Source of the DNA: an uncultured Bacteroides sp.
GTDB taxonomy: Bacteria; Bacteroidota; Bacteroidia; Bacteroidales; Bacteroidaceae
Assembly: GCA_900546645.1 (NCBI GenBank)
Contig: URDR01000115.1
Span: forward strand, 1 to 5,230
Direction: 5' to 3'
DNA: 5,230 nucleotides
Part shown: positions 1 through 5,230 of the stretch, piece by piece
Position numbering within the stretch: position 1 is the first letter of the stretch
Layout of the letters: each line of letters opens with the position of its first letter
Notes under the pieces: generated by a model
What the model was told of the DNA's origin: nothing
Database searches by the model: none
The model's input: the letters and a program-made list of their open reading frames with translations, nothing else
Translations under genes and position numbers: made by a program

Positions 1-46
1 TACACGAGCCTTATCGTCGGCAGCGTCAGATGTGTATAAGAGACAG
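1..46 (+). other. Illumina/Nextera adapter remnant (non-genomic)
   Basis: Bases 1-5 (TACAC) match the end of the P5 oligo. Bases 6-13 (GAGCCTTA) sit where the i5 index belongs, and from memory this is Nextera XT index S521. Bases 14-27 are TCGTCGGCAGCGTC, and bases 28-46 are the 19-bp Tn5 mosaic end AGATGTGTATAAGAGACAG. Together they give the exact order P5 end, index, read-1 adapter, mosaic end, so this is untrimmed library sequence and not part of the organism. Read on the minus strand it adds the false tail LSLIHI and a stop at 26-28 to the neighbouring gene. Genomic sequence begins at base 47. Confidence 0.97.
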
Positions 47-919
47 CATTAGATATTGGGTAAAAGTCTTGCCTGTTTCTTTTTTGAAAAAACGCATGAG
101 GTGACTGGGGTCGGAAAAGTGGAACTCGTCTGCCAGTTGGCTCACATTCAGATTGGAGAACAGTAGCTCATTTTTCAGCTCTTCCAAAAGACGTTGCTTG
201 AGTAAGTGAATGGCTGATACACCAAATTGCGCCATGACAGAATTATTCAAGGTGATACGACTTACCCGAAGCATATCAGCATATTCTTGAACGCGCTGTG
301 TCGTTCGGATATGTTTTTCGAGTAAGTCCTTGAATTTGAATGCGTAATTGTTTTTTGGCACTTCGACAGGTAGACGATAAGTTTGAGCGTATGCCCGGTT
401 GATAATTACCAGTAGATAATAAAGCACTGACACAATGAGGTTGTAAGTGTCTACCACAGGATGTTGTAGTTCTTGTTTTATCTTTTTTAAGAGGCGCATA
501 TATTCCGTCAGCTCCTCCGGCTCGGCAAACAAGTAGGGCGGTGTATCAGTCTGATAATAATACAACAGCCGATATACGAAGAACTTGTCAGCAATGAACG
601 TGCGCATAAAGTCTTCGCGGAAAATAAGAAAAGTGTAATCTAGTTCTACCTCGTTCACGTGCCATTCCTGTTGCTGGTGCGGCGACAAAAGCAGCACCAT
701 ACCATCCCGTAACTCCACTTTTCGGAAGTTCAGCAACAAATATCCATTGGCACGACGAAAGAAATAGAAGCTGAAAAAATCTGTCTTAAACGCCTTATGC
801 TCGGTCAAGACACCACAGATGTCCTTGCTTTCGCCTGTGTTAATGTAGAAGTCTACGCCACATTGCGTTTTATTGAACGGAACGCTTACAAGTCTTTCGG
901 GATTGATTATAGCTTTCAT
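47..919 (-). CDS. AraC-family transcriptional regulator, 3' end cut off by adapter
   Basis: This is a cytoplasmic DNA-binding regulator. The 291 genomic codons give an N-terminal effector-sensing half (about residues 1-180, with a beta-rich cupin-like stretch at 40-100, then helices) and a C-terminal double helix-turn-helix. The first HTH is near 207-227 (QEYADMLRVSRITLNNSV) and the second near 257-280 (VSQLADEFHFSDPSHLMRFF). It is followed by GKTFTQYL, the usual AraC-family closing motif (G-x-T/S-P-x-x-Y). The real C terminus is missing, probably only a few to about 15 residues. The open frame runs into the adapter and stops at 26-28, giving the artefactual tail LSLIHI. I chose the ATG at 917-919 because about 290 aa is normal for the family and a perfect Bacteroides -7 box lies just upstream. 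The open frame continues to 1108, but that would cover the divergent promoters and the start of the next gene. It is divergent from the MBL-cupin-rSAM unit, so it probably controls that unit (inference). The effector is unknown. Confidence 0.93.
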
Positions 920-941
920 CACTCTTGTTTTTTGCTTTCTG

Positions 942-949
942 CAAATATA
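942..949 (-). promoter_or_regulatory. Bacteroides-type -7 promoter box for the AraC gene
   Basis: On the minus strand this reads TATATTTG, a perfect match to the Bacteroidetes sigma-ABfr -7 consensus TAnnTTTG. It lies 22 bp before the ATG at 919, which leaves a short leader of roughly 15-18 nt. A TTTG further upstream is only 14 bp away, closer than the usual spacing of about 19-21 bp, so the -33 element is weak or absent. No strong Shine-Dalgarno is present; AGAGTG precedes the ATG directly. Confidence 0.6.
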
Positions 950-969
950 CATCATTCTTTTATCAAAAT

Positions 970-996
970 GGCATATATTCCTGTTTTTAAGGCATA
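970..996 (+). repeat. GGCATA direct repeat, 21-bp spacing; candidate regulator half-sites
   Basis: GGCATA occurs at 970-975 and again at 991-996, start-to-start distance 21 bp (two helical turns). AraC-family proteins often bind direct half-sites with this period. Measured from a start site near 1032, the two copies fall at about -62 and -41, the usual place for an activator that substitutes for a poor -33 element. A six-base match is short and could be chance, so the operator role is inference. Confidence 0.3.
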
Positions 997-1017
997 GAGA
1001 CATTGGGATATCCTTTC

Positions 1018-1025
1018 GAACTTTG
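1018..1025 (+). promoter_or_regulatory. Candidate -7 promoter box for the MBL-cupin-rSAM operon
   Basis: GAACTTTG matches TAnnTTTG at all fixed positions except the first T. It lies about 30 bp before the MBL start codon at 1056 and is followed by an A-rich leader (GAAAAATAATAC...), typical of Bacteroides genes. No TTTG is found at the -33 position, which suggests a promoter that depends on an activator such as the divergent AraC protein (inference). Confidence 0.4.
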
Positions 1026-1055
1026 TACCCGAAAAATAATACAAAACATAACATC

Positions 1056-1835
1056 ATGAACGAAAAAGCAATTATTCGGTTGGTACGCAGTGCCACCTTG
1101 AAAATCAACTATGCAGGACATACCATTCTTATTGACCCCGTATTTGCCGACAAAGGAACCCTGCAATCAGCTCTCGGTGTATATAAGAATCCGAGGGTAC
1201 ATCTCGTAATGCCTATTAGCGACATTACTGAAGGTGTTGATATGGTACTGCTCACCCACAACCACATCGACCATTACGAACCAAGTGTAAAGCAGCATTT
1301 GCCGAAAGACATTCCTTTCTACACCCAGCCACAAGATAAGGCCGCCATCCTGAAAGATGGTTTCTCAAATGTAGAAGCGATTGAAGAGAGCATAACCTTA
1401 GGTCATCTGACCATCCACCGTGCTATTGGCCATCACGGTTTCGGTCAGATAGGCCAGATGATGGGACCTGTTTCGGGCTATGTGCTGATGTCCGAAGGGC
1501 TTCCGACTATTTATATCATGGGCGATTGCAAATGGGAAGAATGTACTCTTGCTACCGTGGAAAAGTATCGTCCTAATTATATTGTGGTGAACAGTGGCGG
1601 TGCGGTATTCCCCGAATTCTCTAAGACGGACGGTTGTATCATCCCCAATGAACAGGAAGTAATGGCGATGCTTGACACACTCCCCCCACACATCAAGCTG
1701 ATTACCGTACACATGGATGCCATCGATCATTGCCAGACCACCCGTGCCATCCTTCGCAACGAAGCTCGCCATCACGGGACGGATATGAGCCGACTGATTA
1801 TACCGGAAGACGGAGAAAGCATAACACTTAAATAA
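1056..1835 (+). CDS. MBL-fold metallo-hydrolase, UlaG-like
   Basis: A 259-aa cytoplasmic metallo-beta-lactamase-fold hydrolase. The signature HxHxDH is intact as THNHIDHY, with H68, H70, D72 and H73. Other probable metal ligands are H126 or H127 in RAIGHHGFG, D157 in YIMGDCKW, and H219 or H225 near TVHMDAIDH. The N-terminal strand pair (ATLKINYAGHTILIDPVF, residues 13-30) is the pattern seen in UlaG-like and other small MBL hydrolases, which cleave lactone or phosphoester bonds. The substrate cannot be read from the sequence. Length is normal for the group, and there is no signal peptide or membrane segment. I chose the ATG at 1056 because upstream in-frame starts (from 873) would run through the divergent promoter region and the regulator's start. 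It is the first gene of the four-gene unit, 33 bp before the cupin gene, which suggests co-transcription. A related name is 'L-ascorbate metabolism protein UlaG', but no other ascorbate genes are present, so that pathway is not supported. Confidence 0.92.
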   Translation: MNEKAIIRLVRSATLKINYAGHTILIDPVFADKGTLQSALGVYKNPRVHLVMPISDITEGVDMVLLTHNHIDHYEPSVKQHLPKDIPFYTQPQDKAAILKDGFSNVEAIEESITLGHLTIHRAIGHHGFGQIGQMMGPVSGYVLMSEGLPTIYIMGDCKWEECTLATVEKYRPNYIVVNSGGAVFPEFSKTDGCIIPNEQEVMAMLDTLPPHIKLITVHMDAIDHCQTTRAILRNEARHHGTDMSRLIIPEDGESITLK

Positions 1836-1868
1836 CTGTATAAACAATCATTTCAAAATATTAGAAAG

Positions 1869-2333
1869 ATGAAAAAGATTAGGAAAATCGCGGTAGAACA
1901 GAATTTCGCCGCGATCAGTGTCGGTAAGTTGAATGAACTGAATGAATACGAACTTCAGCTTGGCCCGGATGTGAAAATTCCCGGAAAAGTATTCTGCAGC
2001 ACCGCTCTCGGAACTACGGGAAGCGAGTTTTCTTTCCAGTCATTCGCCCCGGGTACAGAAACCGGATTTCTGCATAGTCACAAGAGTCATGAGGAACTTT
2101 ATTTTTTCCTCTCCGGTAAAGGTGAATTTCAAGTAGACGGAACAGTGTTCCCAGTGGAAGAAGGTAGCGTTGTCAGGGTATCTCCTGCAGGAAAACGAAG
2201 TGTCCGTAACAACGGAACGACTCCGCTCCTCATGCTCTGCATACAATATTGCAGCAATACATTCTCACAGGAGGATGCCACTGACGGAATCATACTGAAA
2301 GAACCGGTAAAATGGAAAGTCTCTCCGAAATGA
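1869..2333 (+). CDS. Single-domain cupin protein with an altered metal-site motif
   Basis: A 154-aa small cytoplasmic protein with one conserved cupin beta-barrel (about residues 52-128). Cupin motif 1 is clear: GFLHSHKSHEELYFFLSGKG supplies H69, H71 and E76, then G83. Motif 2 is present as VSPAGKRSVRNNG, but the position of the usual fourth ligand His is Ser111 (P-x-G-x2-S-x3-N). The metal site may therefore have three ligands, recruit another residue such as H74, or have a binding role only. Cupins of this type include isomerases, dioxygenases and sugar- or effector-binding proteins, and nothing here selects one. The gene starts 33 bp after the MBL stop with AGAAAG touching the ATG. Its TGA overlaps an ATG of the next gene (ATGA at 2330-2333), so it is probably translated in step with the radical SAM pair. 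Confidence 0.88.
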   Translation: MKKIRKIAVEQNFAAISVGKLNELNEYELQLGPDVKIPGKVFCSTALGTTGSEFSFQSFAPGTETGFLHSHKSHEELYFFLSGKGEFQVDGTVFPVEEGSVVRVSPAGKRSVRNNGTTPLLMLCIQYCSNTFSQEDATDGIILKEPVKWKVSPK

Positions 2334-3025
2334 TTCTAAAAAGGAACTCTAAGCAGATGACTATCTGTATAAAATCCCTGATAAAGAATATGAACATAGT
2401 GGTAGGCTGCTCCATCGGGTGCAGCTACTGCTATGCCCGTAACAACTGCCGCCGTTTCCATATTACGGACGACTTCTCCGTACCGGAATATATGGTGCGA
2501 AAGCTGCGTATCATCGACACGCCCAAGCCTCACGTATGGCTGATGACCGGAATGAGCGATTTCTCCGATTGGAAGCCTGAATGGAATGCGGAAATATTCA
2601 GACGAATGAAAAGCAATCCGCAACACGCTTATATATTCCTTACGAAATGTCCGGACAAGATCAGTTTCTCTACAGATGACGAGAATGTATGGATGGGCGT
2701 GACCGTCACGCGCAATTCCGAAAAAAAGCGGCTAGACGATTTGAAAAGAAATATCAAGGCCAAGCACTACCATGTCACTTTCGAACCTATTTTCGATGAA
2801 ATCGGCGATATAGATTTCGAGGGTATCGACTGGATTGTCATAGGTACGGAGACCGGACATCGGAAAGGCAAAGTGGATTCCCGTCCCGAATGGGTGCTTC
2901 ACATTGCCGACCAAGCCCAAACACAGGGCGTCCCCGTGTTTATGAAAGAGGATTTGCTGCCTATAATGGGCGAAGAAAGGATGATTCAGGAACTGCCGGA
3001 ACAATTTACAAAACGCTTACAATGA
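2330..3025 (+). CDS. Radical SAM mobile pair protein A
   Basis: A 231-aa radical SAM enzyme. The [4Fe-4S] cluster motif CxxxCxxC is at C27, C31 and C34 (VGCSIGCSYCYARNNC). Downstream stretches GMSDFSDW (74-81), YIFLTKCPD (101-109), WMGVTVTRN (121-129), VTFEPIFDEIGDIDFEGIDW (149-168) and GVPVFMKEDLLP (200-211) follow the layout of the Gp37/Gp68 (DUF5131) radical SAM group. In detail they match what I recall as 'radical SAM mobile pair protein A', a family that occurs next to protein B on mobile elements. FLTKCP carries Cys where relatives usually have Arg. The reaction is unknown to me. The start is uncertain. The ATG at 2330 gives an ATGA overlap with the cupin stop and is preferred, but ATGs at 2312, 2357 and 2390 are in frame, and the one at 2390 (MNIVVGC) has AAAGAA upstream and may be the ancestral start. 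Its own stop overlaps the start of protein B by ATGA. Confidence 0.93.
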   Translation: MILKRNSKQMTICIKSLIKNMNIVVGCSIGCSYCYARNNCRRFHITDDFSVPEYMVRKLRIIDTPKPHVWLMTGMSDFSDWKPEWNAEIFRRMKSNPQHAYIFLTKCPDKISFSTDDENVWMGVTVTRNSEKKRLDDLKRNIKAKHYHVTFEPIFDEIGDIDFEGIDWIVIGTETGHRKGKVDSRPEWVLHIADQAQTQGVPVFMKEDLLPIMGEERMIQELPEQFTKRLQ

Positions 3026-3897
3026 ATACCGAAATAATCAAAGAAATAGACGTACAGAGCGTTATGACCAAATCCTCACTGCCGGTCGGAGGATATTCGG
3101 TCAACCCTTACGTGGGCTGTCCCCACGCCTGTAAGTATTGCTACGCATCGTTTATGAAACGATTCACCGGGCATACAGAACCGTGGGGTGCATTTCTGGA
3201 CGTGAAGAACTGGAAACCGATAGCCAATCCGCACAAATATGACGGAGAGCGCATTGTGATAGGTTCCGTGACGGATGGTTACAACCCGTATGAGGAGCAA
3301 TTTTGCCGTACCCACAGGCTGCTCGAAGAGCTGCGTGGGAGCAACGCCGAGATTATGATATGCACTAAGTCCGACCTTGTCCTGCGCGACCTCGACCTGT
3401 TGAAGCGTTTTCCCAAAGTAACGGTGTCATGGTCGGTCAATACGCTTGACGAGCGTTTTCGTACGGATATGGACAATGCCGTGAGCATAGAACGTCGTCT
3501 GAACGCAATGCGTCAGGTCTATGAGGCGGGCATCCGTACCGTGTGTTTTGTATCGCCCATATTCCCCGGAATAACCGATATGAAGGCGATTATCGAGAAA
3601 GTGAAAGGATATGCCGATTTGATATGGCTCGAAAACCTGAATCTGCGCGGGCAGTTCAAGGGAGGGATAATGACGTATATCCGTGAGAAGCATCCCGACC
3701 TCTTTCCGTTATACGAAGAAATATACAACAAAAAGAGGCTTGATTACTGGCAGGCATTGGAACAGGACATTTCCCAATACGCCAAGGCACAGGGGTTTCC
3801 ATATAGAATAAATGATTTGCCTTACGGGCGCTCGGAAAAAGGCAAGCCGGTTATCGTAAATTATTTCTACCACGAAAAGATACGATTGACTAAATGA
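3022..3897 (+). CDS. Radical SAM mobile pair protein B (SplB/Rv2578c-like)
   Basis: A 291-aa radical SAM enzyme. The cluster motif CxxxCxxC is at C33, C37 and C40 in NPYVGCPHACKYCYASF. Other family landmarks are SVTDGYNPYEEQF (82-94), ICTKSDLVLRD (113-123), VSWSVNTLDE (135-144), FVSPIFPGITD (176-186) and LENLNLRG (203-210). This order is that of the SplB-like / Rv2578c-like group, and the sequence matches what I recall as 'radical SAM mobile pair protein B'. The SplB likeness does not make it a spore photoproduct lyase, because this host type does not sporulate. The ATG at 3022 overlaps the TGA of gene A (ATGA), giving tight translational coupling and suggesting the two proteins work as a complex or in consecutive steps (inference). 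It is the last gene of the unit and faces the relaxase gene across 146 bp. The substrate is unknown, and no precursor peptide gene is visible nearby. Confidence 0.94.
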   Translation: MNTEIIKEIDVQSVMTKSSLPVGGYSVNPYVGCPHACKYCYASFMKRFTGHTEPWGAFLDVKNWKPIANPHKYDGERIVIGSVTDGYNPYEEQFCRTHRLLEELRGSNAEIMICTKSDLVLRDLDLLKRFPKVTVSWSVNTLDERFRTDMDNAVSIERRLNAMRQVYEAGIRTVCFVSPIFPGITDMKAIIEKVKGYADLIWLENLNLRGQFKGGIMTYIREKHPDLFPLYEEIYNKKRLDYWQALEQDISQYAKAQGFPYRINDLPYGRSEKGKPVIVNYFYHEKIRLTK

Positions 3898-4007
3898 GGG
3901 AAAGATATTGACAATATGGTATATTAATAGTGAATAAGATATTCTTTTATTGCTTATTTTACTTTAGAATAGTTAGACAACTTAGATTTTGTACTATATA
4001 TTACGAT

Positions 4008-4038
4008 AGAAGTACAATCCATGATGAATTGTACTTCT
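4008..4038. repeat. Perfect 11-bp inverted repeat between convergent genes; possible bidirectional terminator
   Basis: AGAAGTACAAT (4008-4018) and ATTGTACTTCT (4028-4038) are exact reverse complements around a 9-nt loop. The repeat ends 5 bp before the relaxase stop codon (4044-4046) and lies about 110 bp after the rSAM B stop, in an AT-rich convergent gap. A stem-loop serving both transcripts is plausible. The arms are AT-rich, however, and no U-run follows on either strand, so it is a poor intrinsic terminator by the standard model. A protein-binding palindrome is the alternative. The rest of the gap 3898-4043 shows no gene, only short AT-rich dyads. Confidence 0.5.
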
Positions 4039-4043
4039 CTATA

Positions 4044-5230
4044 TTACATCCTGAATCCTCTGGATTTTTGTTCTTTCTGCACTGAGTTACGCAGATGCTG
4101 CTGTAACTTCTCCCATTGTTCTTTGAACCATTCGCTGATTGGCTGTTGGTTTATAGTCAGCATCAATTTATTCTTATCGATCGGGCTTCGTTCAATTTTG
4201 AAAATTACATTTTTTGTTTCAAATCTCTGTCTATATTCTTCGGAATAGATTTTTCCACTACATCTGAGAGCTTCCTTTTTGTATAAAAGAGAATCAACCA
4301 TCCCCTTGGTAAAACCAGTGACATAGCATAATTTTTCCATTCTCAGCATTTCTTTGAGTAATGGGAACCAGCATAATGCCTTTTCAAGCAGGGTGTTTAG
4401 CCGTGATATTTCTTTGTCTTTAGCTTCAATCTCTTTATTATGTATTCCTTGAAGATTGCGTATTTGTCTGCCGTGCTGTTCCTGCATTTGTTGCATCTGA
4501 ATTTTTAATTCATCAGTAGCTTTGTCCCGGTTGGCAATCTCCTGATGTAGCTGCTCGATGTTATGTTCCAGTTCTTTCAACTTACCGCTTCCGAAAAGAG
4601 AACCTACGCTGCTGGTTATGGCAGTGGCTACATCGGTAGCTGCACTTTTGAGTTTGTCTGTACGTATCTCAGCTTTTACCTGTTTGAGTTCCTGTTCGGC
4701 AAGGCTTACCTGTTGCTCCTTGTGTCGCTTGGTTTCTTCTATACGTTGCAGTTCGGCTTTCTGCTTCTCAATGATGAAATCGTTTCGTTCCAGATGCTCT
4801 TTACCTGTGACAGCTTTTGTCTGCCCACGTTCCATTAGCAGAATATCGGAAGCAAGGGTCTGCATGGTTGCCATATCCTCGTCATTGAGCTTTCGGCTCT
4901 TCCCGGTTTCGTGGTTCATCCAGTCGAATACGATATGAGCATGATAGTTCGGCTTGAACCATCTGCTTCCTATTTGGAAGCTCTCTTTGTCTTCCGCTTC
5001 CGGCTGACCGTTCAGCCAATGCCCTTCGTCTTTATGCAGGAAAATCTGTAGCGGAGTGATGCCCCAGCGTCTTTGGCACTCTTCACCGAATTTGCGTACA
5101 TCAGCCAGTGTGGTGTCCGGTCTGATAAGCAATACTCCTTCACGGATGGGTGAGCATCCCGCCACCTTGATAATCTTTCCATTCTTTCCCTTGCGTTCCC
5201 TTTCCTTTTCCTGCATGGCACGTCCGGTCT
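4044..5230 (-). CDS. MobV-family (Pre/Mob) relaxase, N terminus beyond the window
   Basis: This is a mobilization protein that nicks the origin of transfer and pilots the strand in conjugation. The frame is open through the right edge; the ATG at 5216 is internal, since codons T-G-R-A precede it. Counting from that Met, the MobV motif III appears as HKDEGHW (H61, D63, E64) followed by KPNYHAHIVFDW with H92 and H94, the metal-binding HxH. Next comes NHETGKSRKLNDEDMATMQT, typical of Bacteroides MobV proteins. Residues about 138-280 are rich in Glu, Lys and Gln and predict a long coiled coil, broken near 195-212 by a small Ala/Ser/Gly-rich segment. The tail (about 281-390) has no motif I recognise. 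Motifs I and II of the nuclease domain lie outside the window, so integrity of the enzyme cannot be judged. It converges on the rSAM B gene. No oriT is seen; in this family it usually lies upstream of the gene, off the right edge. Confidence 0.9.
   Translation of the reverse strand, partial: TGRAMQEKERERKGKNGKIIKVAGCSPIREGVLLIRPDTTLADVRKFGEECQRRWGITPLQIFLHKDEGHWLNGQPEAEDKESFQIGSRWFKPNYHAHIVFDWMNHETGKSRKLNDEDMATMQTLASDILLMERGQTKAVTGKEHLERNDFIIEKQKAELQRIEETKRHKEQQVSLAEQELKQVKAEIRTDKLKSAATDVATAITSSVGSLFGSGKLKELEHNIEQLHQEIANRDKATDELKIQMQQMQEQHGRQIRNLQGIHNKEIEAKDKEISRLNTLLEKALCWFPLLKEMLRMEKLCYVTGFTKGMVDSLLYKKEALRCSGKIYSEEYRQRFETKNVIFKIERSPIDKNKLMLTINQQPISEWFKEQWEKLQQHLRNSVQKEQKSRGFRM

Noticed and set aside
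28..46. Tn5 mosaic end, suggesting a natural Tn5-like transposon border
   Set aside because: It is the hyperactive 19-bp mosaic end used in library kits, preceded directly by the read-1 adapter, an index and the P5 end. That is a sequencing artefact.
873..1055. N-terminal extension of the MBL gene with a hydrophobic, signal-like segment
   Set aside because: The residues come from reading the intergenic region and the antisense start of the regulator. UlaG-like proteins start just before the first beta strands, as with the ATG at 1056.
920..1108. N-terminal extension of the AraC gene (63 more codons, with a hydrophobic stretch that resembles a membrane anchor)
   Set aside because: It would cover the divergent promoters and overlap the first 53 bases of the MBL gene. 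The family length and the -7 box at 942-949 fit the ATG at 919.
3022..3897. Spore photoproduct lyase (DNA repair) for rSAM B
   Set aside because: Only the radical SAM fold and general motif order are shared. The host type does not form spores, and the close match is to the mobile-pair family.
3905..3958. Short dyads ATATTG-a-CAATAT (3905-3917) and AATAAG...CTTATT (3933-3958) as terminators for the operon
   Set aside because: The first has a one-base loop and cannot form a normal hairpin. The second has six A/T-rich pairs and a 14-nt loop. Both are expected by chance in such AT-rich DNA.
2312..4043. RiPP pathway built around the radical SAM enzymes
   Set aside because: I found no small precursor-peptide frame, no RRE-like domain and no exporter or peptidase gene in the unit or in the gap 3898-4043.
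4558..4938. Plus-strand open frames inside the relaxase gene, rich in Ser, Phe and Cys
   Set aside because: They are antisense shadows of the coiled-coil region of the relaxase. They have no recognisable motifs or own promoter signals, while the minus strand codes for a known family.

Overview
The window looks like an accessory segment from a gut Bacteroidales genome (Bacteroides, Phocaeicola or Parabacteroides type). This rests on gene content and on signals: an exact match to the Bacteroides -7 promoter box (TAnnTTTG), A-rich leaders with poor Shine-Dalgarno sequences, and protein families common on mobilizable elements of gut bacteria. The first 46 bases are not genomic. They are the end of an Illumina P5 oligo, an 8-base i5 index and the Nextera read-1 adapter with its mosaic end. 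The assembled fragment therefore really begins at base 47, and the leftmost gene is cut there.

Layout from left to right. (1) 47-919, minus strand: an AraC-type regulator, complete at its N terminus and missing its last few residues because of the adapter. (2) 920-1055: a divergent promoter region with a perfect -7 box for the regulator, a weaker -7 box for the rightward genes, and a GGCATA direct repeat spaced 21 bp that could be the regulator's operator. (3) 1056-3897, plus strand: a compact four-gene unit made of an MBL-fold metallo-hydrolase (UlaG-like), a single-domain cupin, and two radical SAM enzymes matching the 'radical SAM mobile pair' proteins A and B. The last three genes are joined by ATGA stop/start overlaps, so they should be co-translated. 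(4) 3898-4043: an AT-rich convergent gap with a perfect 11-bp inverted repeat. (5) 4044 to the right edge, minus strand: a MobV (Pre/Mob) relaxase whose N terminus lies outside the window, which marks the region as a mobilizable element.

The most interesting content is the unit AraC <-> MBL-cupin-rSAM A-rSAM B beside a relaxase. Both radical SAM proteins keep a CxxxCxxC cluster motif. A resembles the Gp37/Gp68 (DUF5131) group and B resembles the SplB/Rv2578c group. I know of no established reaction for the pair. No precursor-peptide gene is visible, so a RiPP pathway is not supported. My working view is that this is cargo of a mobilizable element encoding an uncharacterised radical SAM system with two accessory enzymes under AraC-type control. 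The function remains unknown.
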